Part shown: positions 14,505 through 26,900 of the stretch, piece after piece
How positions within the stretch are numbered: position 1 is the stretch's first letter
Layout of the letters: each line of letters opens with the position of its first letter
DNA from: Gymnorhina tibicen
Lineage: Eukaryota; Chordata; Aves; Passeriformes; Artamidae
Length of the DNA stretch: 64,000 bases
Reading direction: 5' to 3'
NCBI GenBank assembly: GCA_013399875.1
Contig: VXAZ01003274.1
Span: 535,360-599,359, forward strand
Program-made: the position numbers and the translations under genes
The notes under the pieces: model-generated
What the model saw: the letters and a program-made list of their open reading frames with translations, nothing else
The model's database searches: none
What the model was told of the DNA's origin: nothing

Positions 14505-15235
14505 TGTGGTGGGTTGACCCTGGCTGGATGCCAGGCACCACCAAAGCTGCTCTATCACTCGGACAGGGGAGAGCAAATATAGCAAAAGCTTCATGAGTTG
14601 AGATAGAGACTGGAAGAGATCACTCACTGATTACCATCACATGCAAAACAGGGATTTTGAATTGGGGAAATTAGTTGAATTTATTGCTAATCAAAATCAA
14701 ACCCTGATAACGAGGAAACTAAAAAAATCTTAAAAATACCTTCCCCTCACCCCTCCCTCCTTGTCAGCTCCACCTCCTCTCCCAGCGATGCAGGGAGACA
14801 GGGAATGGGAGTTATGGTCAGTTCATCACGTGTTGTTTCTGCCACTGCCCAGGGAGAGGAGTCCTTCCCCTGCTGCAACGTGGGGTCCCTCCACAGGAGN
14901 CTGCAATGTGGGGTCCCTCCAGAGGAGACAGTCCTCCATGAACTTCTCCAACATTGCTCCCATGGGAAACAGTTCTTCGCAAATTGCTTCAGTGTGGTCA
15001 CTTTTCCATGGGGTGCAGTCCTTCAGGCACAGCCTGCTCCAACCTGGGTCCCTCAGAGGGTCACAAGTCCTACCAGGGAAACTGCTCCCTGTGGACTCCT
15101 CTCTCCATGGATCTGCAGGTCCCTGCCAGCAGCCTGCTCCAGCACAGGCCTCCCATTGAGTCACAGCCTCCTCTGAGGCATCCACGTGCTCCAGCCTGGG
15201 TCTCCTCCGTGGGCTGCAGGTGGATCTGAGATGCC
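14505..15235 (-). mobile_element. Truncated ERVL-type LTR, minus strand
   Basis: The + strand starts with TGTGGTGGGTTGACCCTGGC, which is the reverse complement of the 3' terminus of the same LTR family found whole at 36069-37154. An inverted AATAAA (TTTATT, 14680-14685) marks the poly(A) signal of this LTR, and the shared internal modules follow in the expected order. Similarity stops near 15235, inside the repeat-rich middle, so the upstream U3 part including the TATA-like region is absent. Relative to the other copy there is a short deletion just inside the 3' terminus. A single N at 14900 sits between two near-identical 27-base segments. No gag, pol or env sequence lies beside it. The ERVL name rests on family resemblance by eye. 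Confidence 0.85.
14873..14927. repeat. 27-bp duplication flanking an assembly N
   Basis: A segment of the form CTGCAACGTGGGGTCCCTCC plus seven bases ends at 14899, then comes an N at 14900, then the same segment with two substitutions at 14901-14927. The complete LTR at 36 kb has this segment only once. The duplication could be real slippage inside the LTR or overlapping contig ends that were not merged. Confidence 0.75.
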
Positions 15236-16036
15236 CACAAGAAGAGTTCCTATAGCATGCGATCTACTGCACCACCTGTACATTCAGCTGCACCTTCTCT
15301 GTAGTACAGCCAATTGCTCCATCCTTAAAACATTTAATGGTGATGCATAAATAGACATTCATGTTTCTGTCCTGACAGATTTTGAAATTCAGCCCCTTCT
15401 GATAGGAACAATATAACCCACAGACTGTGCTATTCTGTGCCAAAGCTGATTAATCTTAAACTAGTGGTTTCTTTGCAGGGGAAGACCCTCTTCCTCCAGA
15501 ACTAATAGCTTGTCCAAAGATCTAACCAATTTAGAAATTCTTGAAAGACTTTATTTAATAAAAAAATTACTTTTTCTATCATCTTTAGCTCTGTTCTTTT
15601 TTTTTTTTGTCTTATCTCTATGAGACTATAAAACTGAAGAGCTTTTGAATTCACAAGAGCAATTCAAATGTTGGATAGAAAAAATATATTTTATTTTTAT
15701 TCTCTTTCTACAGGCTTTCCTTTAATTACAATCACTATTATATGTAGTGGTAAAACCTCAAAAACTTCAGTACTTTCCGTAACAGCAAAACCCATATGCC
15801 AAAAATATATTATTCTAATAAATAATATATACCACGTATAATTTTCTGGAGATTTCAGTAATGTCCTCTTTTTTTTGAGCTTTCAATTAATTTTCCACTT
15901 TAAAATAAAAGGTGAAAAACCTTACTGTCAAAATATTTTCCATGGTAATCTCTTCCCCCTTACTTTACCAACACTGTGTTAACGCTTTAACCATCTTTCC
16001 AGATTCCCTTCAGAAATCTTAGTATTTTAAATATAA

Positions 16037-16062
16037 CCATATATATATACACACATATATAT
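16037..16062. repeat. (AT)n/(AC)n microsatellite
   Basis: Alternating AT dinucleotides interrupted by a short ACACAC block. It is a simple sequence repeat and probably length-variable between individuals. Confidence 0.8.
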
Positions 16063-17095
16063 ATACTCATTGGCAATTCAGCTAACAGGAATAGACACAT
16101 GCTACACAAATTACATTTTGCCCATCCAATTTTTTACCACAGGATTTGGATTATGTTCTGTTCAAATAATTTAAGAAGCAGTATTACAGTTTTACAGTGC
16201 CTGCTAACTTTAACCTCTTTGATACTGATTTTAAAACATGCTTAATTTTGATTCTAGCCTATTATGCTGGGTTAAATATTTTAGTGAGGACGCACAGGTA
16301 CATTTTAAGAGTACTTGCCAATATTGTTTGTTTGGTTGCTACATCTCATTTCTATGTACCCATGTGGGTAAAGATGTATTTAAAACCTTTTTCTCCTTTG
16401 TTAAAAAGGGTGCTAGTGGGGGAGGTATTATGTTCCTTCAAGATGAACACAGCACTTGCTAATTTTTGGTACACAACATTCATCTCCTAGCATTATGTCT
16501 CTTGTCAAGCCTTAAGATTTTCCTCGGGCCCAGATGACATTATATGTCAAACACTTACGAAACTTCATTTTCCAAGTGCATTTAGAATGAATGATCTAGC
16601 ACAATTCATGTAGTAACATCAGATATCTTGAAATATGCTACCCACATAGGTTTACCAAAATGTAGCTACTACTGGAAATCTATCATGGCATGTATTTTTT
16701 TTAATGGACTTTCAGTAAATTTTCAGATTAGTTTTTAAAGTTTCTACTGATACTAGTCTCTAGTAGCACTACTACTGCTAAAAAGTTATGTAATCTTTTT
16801 TTCCTCAGTGAAGTAGTTATTAGATTTCCAGCTCTATAAGAAACAAAATGCTTAACATTAGCATTAACATTTGGTTTCACTTCTTGTCACATTATATTAG
16901 CTACTGACATTGCATTCTAATGATCTCCTACCTGTCCTTGTCTGTATTTTTTTAAATGTTATTCAGTGTTGCACCTAATATGCTTAACATCTATCTCATA
17001 CTGCACTGTGAAGACCTGCCCATGCTTTAGGATAAGTACCATAGTAATAGAAATAGAAGGTGAATTTCAAAAAGCTATTTCTGATGTTATGATCG

Positions 17096-17132
17096 TGATA
17101 TGGTATGATATGATTATATGATATGATATATG
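17096..17132. repeat. Degenerate TATGA microsatellite
   Basis: GATATGGTATGATATGATTA followed by TATGATATGATATATG shows an irregular repeat of TATGA and GATAT pentamers. Confidence 0.7.
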
Positions 17133-17696
17133 TAGTTTTGTCAGTAAATTTTTTAAGTGCATTTCAACTTTTTAAATTATGGTTGATATTTTTAAAGTAT
17201 TTTAACAGGTACAATGTGCATGTGCAGAAATAGTAGGTTAGACAGTGTGAGACAATGTATTCTTTTGATTACATTTATTCTTTTTCTAGTAGGTGATCAA
17301 TATTGTAGTTGCTTCATAAGAGACAATTTAGTTTAAATATCAAAAAAAAGCTATGCAATTTCACAGCAAAAGCTGTTCTCAAGAAACACAGGCTATCTAA
17401 TTAGTTTTTGAAGAAAACAACTTCAAGTCCCTGAGTATTGAATACTCTGTGCTCTTTTTGTAACACTTTCTTCATTAAATATAAAGCATTTTAAAATATG
17501 GATGTCCCAAATATTTTATTTAATTTTCAAGTGATTTATGCAATTTGTCCTTCATCACCCAAAGGTCTTTGTCACTAAACAGACAGCTGATTTGGTTCAT
17601 TTATTCTGAAATATCACGTTACTCTCTGTTCAGTAAATAGATTCGGTTTGTGCATTAATATTTTTTATTTTTTTTGTCTACAGACCATCTTTTAAA

Positions 17697-17985
17697 ATCA
17701 CAGAATGTTAGAAAATTATGGCTGGAAGGGACCTCAAAAAGTTATCTAATTCACCCACTGCCTAAAACAAGATCAAATATACCTGTATTATTCCTGACAA
17801 TTGTTTGTTGAACCCATTCTTAAAAACTATCAAAGATGGATATTCTTGAAACCTCCTCAGGCACTCTTGTCCAGACCTTCATTATTCCTACTATGAGAAA
17901 GTTTTCCCCACAGCCTATTCTGAATAAATTTTTATTAATTTAATCCCTTTAGTTATCCGTTCTACAAAGGATGTTGTGAAGATGT
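17697..17985 (-). mobile_element. CR1 LINE 3' fragment, old copy
   Basis: The + strand reads ATCACAGAATGTTAG...GGCTGGAAGGGACCTC, then CACCCACTGCCTAAAACAAG, then a stretch ending in GAAAGTTTTCCCCACAGCC. This is the reverse complement of the CR1 3' UTR in the correct order, starting at the element's 3' end. The divergence and internal deletions indicate an old insertion. Similarity becomes uncertain beyond about 17960 but may run to about 18110, where TTCTCCAGATTTTCTCCAG resembles a further CR1 segment. Confidence 0.85.
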
Positions 17986-20900
17986 AGTTCTTCTACTCCT
18001 GCAGCAACCTCCCCTGTATGATGAAAGCTCAATTGCTCAACCGTGGTCAGGTTCCCATGATTTACATGCATTACTGTTCTTGTTCTCCAGATTTTCTCCA
18101 GCAGAGAAAATGCCATGCTTAGCATTCTGAGGCCATAGTAGTGCTGAGCACACACACTTTTTAAACAGGCCAAGAGCTCTTATCAGTTGGCCTTAAATGC
18201 AGATGAACTCCCGGAAGAGAGATTGGCAAAATAAAAGGAAAGTCCGAAATGTGGAGATCTAAGGCAGTACTCTGAGATCTCAGTTATACAATTTAGGATT
18301 GGGACTCTGTAAGTAAAGCCGGCATATCCAGCTCCCTGTGGCTAAATCAACTCATCTGCCACTTGCCCATGCCACCATGCAGTGCACTAGTTTGAGCAAG
18401 TGGCTGTAGCACCAGTGTGGTGGTGCTGACTTTGTGCTGCACTGCACAGGGGGAAGGTTTCCTCCATCTCTCTTCCTCATATAGTGATCTTCTGTGTAGC
18501 CTGGCTGTATCAGCTGTGTGTCGTAGGGATCGGATCCCAAAGAGTACAATTACAGGGGTACTCCCAAGGGTACAAGCATAAATACCAGACTGGCTCCTTC
18601 AGAAGTTAGCTTTTCCAAATTATGCAAAGAAGTGGATATGTGGGTGTTTGCATGGAAAGTATCAGCATAATGTGCAGTTTTCAATCTGCTCAGGTGAAAA
18701 TGCAGAGGTAGTGCTATTTGCCACTTGGTCAAACAGCTATAAAAAATTCCAGATTTTAATACTGAGTGAGTTAAAAATTTATATTAAACCTTCTTACAAA
18801 TAGAAGACATACTGAGAAAATTCCTGACCCTACTGATGTCCACAGAAAATCTAAGGTACCAGAGCTGCACACTGTTTGTTAGACACTAGGCACTTGAGAT
18901 GTCTATACCTACCTATGTTAGAACATAAAGCTGATTTCGTATTCAAGATTTCATGGATAGCTAATATATACCCTTCACACAGAGAATTCAGTGAATATCT
19001 GACTGCATGACTTAAGTCACTTTTTTAGAAGACTCTATCTGTGCTCATAAGTCCATCTATTTATCACATTTTCTTACCATTCATTTCTTACTAGTGGAAC
19101 ATGCCCTGTTCTTAAGTTGCATCACTGTCATTTATCTGCCCTTGGTCCATCCTCTCCTAAACTCATGCAGAGTTGAGAAGAAAATAAGTGTGTGCTGTTT
19201 GCATAACAGAAGCTGAGGCGTTCATTGTGATGTGCTCTGCATGTTGGGGTTTTTTTGTTACTCAATGTGATAATACAAGTAGAGTGTGTTAAGGAGCCAA
19301 TTCTCATACAAGACAACCTGTCATACAGACTGCCCATCTTCAGTGTGTGATATTACAACTAATCAATTGTTTAAGCTTTTCCTAATGCTTTGCTTTTTGC
19401 CCACAGGTAATCTCATGCAATTAGCAATGGGACCACATTGCATGATATGAAAACATTATTAATATCTCAGGGACAGACTTCATCACACATCATCATGGCT
19501 CTTAGAACAAATTACTCATATTTTATGTAGTCCAGGTTACCATGGTAAATATTTTCTTCTTTAACAGAGAATAAAATGAAAGAGAGAAACAAATATATGC
19601 AAAATTTGTTTTTAAGGAAAGCAGCACTACATTAAGCAACACTATTTTAACCTATGAGTGTGCCAGTTGTTTTTCAGTAAATAAACCCCAATACTTCATT
19701 ACATTAAACCAAAACAAAAAAATTAACTTGTAAATTCTTCAAATGCAATCTAGTTGAAATGACCGAAAGACAGCTGCAAGTAATACATAGTACAAGCTTG
19801 ATTCAGCTAACAGAGACACTAAAATTTCAGCGTTCACTCTCTAAAATGACAATTGTCTGGTTCCATCCTATGGAACCATATGAGGTTCCATACTTTTCCT
19901 TTCAATATTCAGACTTACCACTTTTAAAACTGGCATTTGCAGACGGGCTAGAAACTCAAATTAAGATCTGAACATCCTCCTCTTAGTCCTGGCAGACATA
20001 TTGTTACTGGCAAGAATTAATCTCTAAGTCAGCCTCTGCCTCACAATGCCATCTGAAGGCAGTGCTACAAACTTGACATAAGTACAGTCTTAGAGAGCTG
20101 GACATTAATTTCACAGTTCAGCCTGAACAAATTACAGCTCCGGGAAAGAAACCCAAAAGAAACTCTAAACCTTTTCTTTAAAGAAGAGTAACATTATTTC
20201 AGCATACTCTGGTGTGGACTTGTTTCTCAACCCAGACTTGAAAACATTTGGTGGTATGCTGGATGGTGGAATCTCTTTTCTCTTCCTCTTCTGTCCAGAA
20301 TAAGAAAGAAATGTTACCTACCTCCTCTGTCTCTTGAAGCAAGGAACTAAGCTACATGCAAAAAGAAACCATTCTATGTATAATGAAATACAAATTCCTC
20401 ACAATTTCACTGAAGACAATGGCCTTGGAGACATTACCTGGATAGAGAGTAGCCTGCAATTCAAATGTGCCAATTACTGGACAAATTGCTGCCAACACAA
20501 TCTCTCTTTATCAGAGTAGAAGGGGGCAACTTCCAAATAAAAGTATGTTTTCAGGACATTGCATCTAAATGTTTCAGGAAGTAGCACTGGCTACCAAGGA
20601 TTTTGCACTAGTATTAGCCAGTGTCATCAGTTTCTAGCACAGACAAGTATAGTATGATTCAGGGATAACATCAATTGCTTTCACATTGGTAAAGCATCAC
20701 TTGCTTTGTGTCAGGACTAAAATCTATTTGCTGGCTTTGAGTAAAATACAGAACAAACGTTCCAATCACAGTTTCCTACAGTCTGTCACTCAAAACTCCC
20801 TGGAAATTTTTCATGGTTATTACACTGCATGAGAGTCTAATTTATATTATATTAATTATGAACCATCTTAAAGTTTCTTGTATAGTTTCATACGACAAAT

Positions 20901-23086
20901 AATCTTTTTATCTTCTTAAGTGTTGTGGAGAGCTGTTTGGTACTGCTGGCAGAAACCATTCTTCACCCATGAACACCGTTGCACTTCAGCAGTGGATATC
21001 TCCTTACCTACGGAGTTTAGGAAAACAGTGCGTAGTTTTGTGCTTGTGGCCTCTTGCTTGGAAAATGTAAATTCATTATCCTTGTTACCATTCAAGCCTA
21101 TGTTAATGAGGTGCTAATATCTCTATTTGGTAAGACTGTTCCAAAGAGTGTATTTTCATGTATTTGATGGAAACAAGAGAAATCCATTGCTGTATTTATT
21201 ATTACACTGCATGATCTAAATATATTCTTTATTTTATCATCCCCAAACAAGACATTTTTGTGCTTAACCGATTTACTTTAAGTGCATTCTCTGAGTTTAA
21301 AAAAAGGAAGGGTTATCAACCGATCCAGAGAATATAATGAATTGTTGCAGTCTCCTAAGTCTTTCACAGTAAACTTAAAGTCTAAACAATAAAAACAGAT
21401 AAATAGAGGAAATGTCAAACTGAATTCTGGGTAATGATCAGATCAGCATGCTTTTATACAATTTCCATCACTTTGAATTTTAAATCACCTTTTAAAGGGC
21501 ACTAAAGCATTCTTGCAAATTAGTCTGCACTCCAATTAATGCACCCAACATGACAATAAGACCAGTTTCAGCTTGGCTAAGCAGACCAGTCAACCAGGAG
21601 GATGTGACTTGAGGACTTGGAGAGCTTGTGCCTCCACCTTTTTTCCCTCTCTCTTCACAGCAGCTTAGGTCCAATTAGGCCAGTTAATCTGCCTAAAACC
21701 ATTGGAAAGGAAGGATTTCTCTAATAAAGATGAAGCACAGTCTGAGAGGACATACAAATTAAGTCTACTCTTTTCAAAAGACAGAAAATTCCAAGATTTC
21801 CCTTAGCCATATATCTTAAAGAGGTATTTCTTTTGGTCAAGACCAAATGATTTTTCTCCATATGGATTTTAACTTCAAGAGATATTTCTGTGACATTTGT
21901 TACAATGTAAAGGATTTCTCTTTTGTCTATTTTTCATACTGTGCTCATTTTTGACATCCATTAAATTTTATAAGACTAGACTGCAAGCGGTAGTGATGAG
22001 AAATGCCAGGTCACATTACAAAAAAATGTTCATAAATAGAAATGACTTTGTGTTTTTCAGTCAAGAAGTAAATAATGCTTGCATGAATATAGGTATTCGA
22101 GTAGCCTAATCTGAGAGTTTGAAAAGGAAAACTGAATGGGGCTGAAAAACAAGTTATAAATACGTGTTTGTATATGAAATACATTTTAACAAGTTGAAAG
22201 AAAATTCTCGCAAAATAGACAAACCATTTTACATAGCACTTAGCTCACTCTTTAAAAAGAAAAGTAAAAAAATCTCTGTCCTGTTTATTGTTAGCACTAC
22301 TGTTAGAAGTGCATGGGAACTCCATTACAAGTTCACGGCACACTTTGAACTTTCTCATTTCTTTTGTGCTTCACATATATAATTTGACTTAATTTTCTAT
22401 ATGTAAAATTCTAAGATGTATTTCAAAAAAATTAGATGAGAAACATTCAGTCAGATGCACAATAAATACATATTGCTTTTGGAATAACTTCCATTTCTCC
22501 TCGGGAAGCTCATGCTACCCTTGATTGCAGCAGCTGCTTTTTTATATATTGAAGTAGGATTTGGGACAGGAGGGAGAAGTATTAGTTCCTCTAGTTCAAC
22601 AACATCATCAAATGCATAAGCAACATTTTTAACTGCTCAGGTATCAAAAAAAAAAAATAGAAAAGGCATGAAATACTTTTTAAATTAAAATAGTGACACA
22701 GAAGTGTAGTGATACTGAAGAGAACTTTATGTTATCTAGAACTAGAATAGAAGTTTTCCTATTTACCTTGGCACGAAAATGTTAAGCCACTTTATCACAA
22801 GCTTTTTTTGTTAAGAAATCTGTAATCACTTTCCCTTGAGTCCTTGGCTCTGACATAAATCTTGTTGGGCAACATGCAAAATATTCTTTTTCAGAATCAG
22901 TGCTTTAAGGAAAACATTTTGTTCAAAACAAAACTGAAGATTTCCCACTGTCTCTTTTGACCAACACAAAAGCCACTAAAGTAGTGAGGTTTGTAATGGG
23001 CTGTTTATTTAGTCACAATCTGTATCGTGTAACTTTTTGCTGATATTCCATCCCACTTCTTTGTTCTGATGTCAAGGGGCAGTTCT

Positions 23087-23227
23087 GAGCATATTAGCAT
23101 GCTCACAAATAGACCAGCTGGCTGATCAGTTGGTCAGCCACCGACCACCACGGTTCAACCTGATCCGTACTTCTCAGAGCCACGTTGAGAAGCCAGTTTC
23201 TCTGGCTGCTGTCTGAAGCTGGTTGAA
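23087..23227. other. Cluster of short inverted repeats (stem-loops)
   Basis: Several perfect short stems lie side by side. GAGCAT/ATGCTC (23087-23092 with 23099-23104) forms the first. GGCTGA/TCAGCC (23120-23125 with 23134-23139) forms the second and competes with GACCA/TGGTC (23112-23116 with 23131-23135). CTTCTCA/TGAGAAG (23170-23176 with 23186-23192) and AGCCAG/CTGGCT (23191-23196 with 23202-23207) follow. TTCAACC at 23154-23160 pairs with GGTTGAA at 23221-23227 and encloses the last two. The block is also more GC-rich than its surroundings. It could be a structured RNA, an old palindromic transposon or chance; I do not recognise it. Confidence 0.45.
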
Positions 23228-23756
23228 TATTCATTCAGCTGTGCCAGTCCAGATTGTTCTCTCATTTGGATCTAAGTTTTATCTAAATATTTTAACTGAA
23301 AGGAGAAATCAATGGCATTGGCAAACTATTTTTAATCAATGAGGCTGCACTTTAACAACAACTTCCTTTCTTCCTTTGTGATAGCCCCAGTACAGCAGAT
23401 AAGAGGCTAGTATATAATCCTGCTGCTTTATAACTGCAGAGTTTATATTCTAAAAAAAATTACCAAGATAGTCCAGATCCTATAAAGTTCCACATACTCC
23501 CATATACCAAAGGGACTAATTTTTAAGACATGGAATTCCCCATTCTAGTGTGCCAGCTATGCAAGTTCTGTGTCTTGATTCATGGATTCAGTTGAGTGTG
23601 CTCCCATATTTTTTTCATTCCACTTTTCTTTCACACCTTATTCAACCAAAAGCTTTGTTTGAAATAATGGGTGAGCAGCCACAAAGACGCACGAAGGCTG
23701 TAGATGAGAGAACACTGAGAAAGGACTTAGATTTAGAAAGCAAATTTTAGATGCAG

Positions 23757-23945
23757 TAATTGAAACAGAGGAGTGAGAAATTATACCGGGAAAAGGAAAG
23801 TATCAACACAAAAGAGCAGCAGAAGAAAATAAGAATAAAAATGCACTACAAGAAAAGACGAGTGAAAAGCTAGCCAGAAAAAAGAAAGAAGGGTGTCAAA
23901 TTAGAGATACCAAAAGGGTAAACAAAATAAAAAGGAAGTATTGAT
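23757..23945 (+). repeat. Purine-rich, low-complexity block
   Basis: The + strand is strongly A/G-rich (many GAAAAG, AGAAGAAAATAAG and AAAAAAGAAAGAAGG runs). This bias keeps stop codons rare and gives short lysine/arginine-rich frames that look coding but are compositional. Confidence 0.6.
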
Positions 23946-26900
23946 CAAGTGTGACCAATCAGTAGTTTTAACTTGACTTTGCCATTTCCTTTAAATGATA
24001 TTTAAATAAATGTAATTTATCTAGGAATTCAAATATATTTCAATTTTCCACACCTGTTGCAATCTGCAGAAGATAAATCAATAGCATTTTCCATGAGAGA
24101 AGAAAGGATGACAAGTATGGGCAGGAGTGTGATAAAACAGAATAAAATCTCAATTCAACCAAATATATTTCCCTGCCCATTTAAAATTCACTAGTCTTTT
24201 ATGCTTTGCAGAAAGTATTTCTACATTCTTAGCAATAATCAATATGTTATTAATCCCTAGAGCCAAAACATTTTTCAATTTTTATTTCCTTCTTCCTCAA
24301 GCTGTTCTATAGGATTCCATGTGAAATGTCATGCGACTGAGTAGGATAAGAATATTACAATATCAGCCTAAGGGCTAATCTCCAAATTATCTATTGTTTG
24401 TTTTGCATTCTTTATTAACAAAACTTCCTTTTTCAGGTATTATTTAAATAAGAAAAAAGAAAAAAAAATGTGAAAGGGATGCTACAGCTAGCACTATATT
24501 GCTCATCGATCTCTAATTCCCTATTCAGAGTCAGAGATAGAAAAATATTAAATAAATCCATGCATTTGTTTTATCAAAACCAGTAAGGAAATGATTAAAA
24601 TAAGCAAAGGCCAAGCTGCCAAAACACTTCAAGAATGACTGGGGGAATCAGATATGCATATGAAGTTCCAGAATCTGAGCAAAGCACCTACTGCACAATA
24701 CGTGATGGTGTAACCGAAAATTTGCTTTAAAAATGAGCGGGAGGACATGAAAGAAGCACTTAGCAACTGCCACACATACACCTAATTACAAACAGAAACT
24801 ACTGCATGAAATGCAATTAAACTTTTTGATACATCAAAGCATTCTTCTGCAATAAAAAGGAAATATTCTACTGTACATTTAAATAGCATAACTGAATTCT
24901 ACTAGGGAATTGCATGAATACTAAAAGACAAAATTGAAATAATACAAGAGGTGTTATAAGATTTGCTTTGTGCTTCAAATACTACAAGAATGATGCATAA
25001 ATAACAATTATCCAGTTCACCTAATAAAGAAAATTAACTGCATGGCAAAAAATTTTGTAAATAGCCTCTAAAAACTTTCATTAACAATTGACATCTGTAT
25101 TTTGCATATGTGTTCACTAAGTTCTGTGTACATTTACAATAAAATGACTGGTATCTGGTGCCAGTTCCCATTCAGGAAGAGGCTGCTATGTTTTCCAGAA
25201 CACTCCTTCTGCTGGGAGGAGCTCATTTTAGGGAGCTCTGTGGTCACAAGTCTCTGAGTTGGGAGATGACTTCTTCTAGTTCAAGTTGAGCCACTGGTTT
25301 GCTAACCACAGACAAATTATCTGGTCTCTCTGTTTTCAGTTGGTCATGATAGACCACTGGGAAAAGCAAGGAAAAAAAAAAAGCTCAGAGCTCCAGTTAA
25401 AAATCAAAGGTCATGCTTTAGCAGAGTTGCTGGATACACCCTTATTATTTTATTTAAAAGAAAATAATTCAATTACAGAGTACTTTCTTCTAAAACAGCT
25501 AGAGGATTTTGATAAAATGGAATTTAATACAGAAATATGTGAAGTACAGGAATGTTGGATGCAAAGAAGGCAGGATGACACAAGTTATTTGGTTACAGAA
25601 GTCCTCTAAGCATTCATTGTGCTGAATGAAACTGATAAGAAAAAAAAGTGCTAACTCACTTAAATCTGAGAAAATCACATAAGAAAGACTGTATTACAGC
25701 TTAAGGAAAGGTTTAAAAGAATGAGCTCTACAAAAATTAAATCTAGAAGCAAGAGACTGATAACATAATACCCATTTAAAGTGGAAGAGAATGCTGATAT
25801 GTTTGCATGTAAATAGAAAAGGTTTTTACTGTTGCCATTCTCTCTCTATCGTATGTATATTTGTCAAATTACATGCTGCTGTAGATTTATAAAGTGGAGA
25901 AATTCTGTATAACCCATCACAAGAGGATTAGTAATGTTTGAGAAAAAAAACCCACTCTAAACAGTGTTTTTCGTTTTCAACTCAAACACACTTAATTTCA
26001 GGTAGCCACGTGTACTGAAAGACTATTTTGATTATGAGATTAGGAAATTACAGTAACTGCTATATCAAAATGGAATAAGGTAAAATAATAAATAATTTTG
26101 GTTTAAAGGGAAAAATACTTTGCAAGTAATTATTCTCAGCTTGTAAATGGTGTCTCTATAACCAACCAAGCATATAACAAGAAGATGAAGACAAGGCTTA
26201 TTTTCACTTCATTTCACTTCTTTGTAATTGACAAGCTCTCACTGAGTGTCAACTTTAAAAGATGACAAATCCTAAATCTTTTAGGACTCAATTCAGTAGT
26301 TCACCTCTCTAAACTGTTTGCAAATTAATCTACATTTTTAAATGACTCAGGTATCTAATATAAAGTGACATCTATATTACAAAAATATTAATTTTCTTGT
26401 ATTTTTTCAGCATCCAAAGTAGCTTTAAAATATTCAGATTGTTAATAAAATGCATAGAAATATACAAATGCACAATGTTCCCTATTTCAGAAGTTTACCG
26501 TTCTGCTTTCCTGTTCTATTCCAGTATGCATTAGTTTCCTTATTCAGAAATATATCTATTTTGCATTTGATATAGTGTGATAATTATACGTCAAATACTT
26601 CAAGTGATATAAACCAAAACACGTGAAAGATGTGATGATGAAAAGACTAAAAAAACTGAAAAATGAGAAATTAATAAATTTGGGGCTATGTTTTCCTAGT
26701 GTCCCAAAATGTTAGCCTGTTTCCCATTATGATTCCCATTGTTTCCCATTATTCAAATTTGGTAATGAATCTGCTCCAAACAGTTGGAAAAATTGGAAGC
26801 ACCTTCTATTTTCTACTTGTGTTCTGTTCTCTTTTTCTGACACATTTGGCCACTGAAGCCTTCATCATGGTGCAACCTTCTCTCTTAACTAACAGTAAAC

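Larger units (their letters stand above)
15236..17696. other. Unique sequence with simple repeats, no gene found
   Basis: No exon or RNA gene was recognised. It contains a T-run at about 15597-15609, an (AT)n/(AC)n patch near 16037-16062 and a TATGA-type repeat near 17096-17132. Two overlapping frames at 16197-16490 are short, AT-rich and domain-free. Confidence 0.6.

Noticed and set aside
23090..23170. Possible tRNA or tRNA-derived SINE (A-box-like TGGCTGATCAGTTGG and B-box-like GGTTCAACC)
   Set aside because: The flanking bases do not form a T-arm or acceptor stem, so the boxes are probably coincidental. The stem-loop cluster is reported without this label.
25286..25609. 107-codon + strand frame, candidate gene
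   Set aside because: No domain, no family resemblance and AT-rich composition. Frames of this length are expected several times in 64 kb of such DNA.
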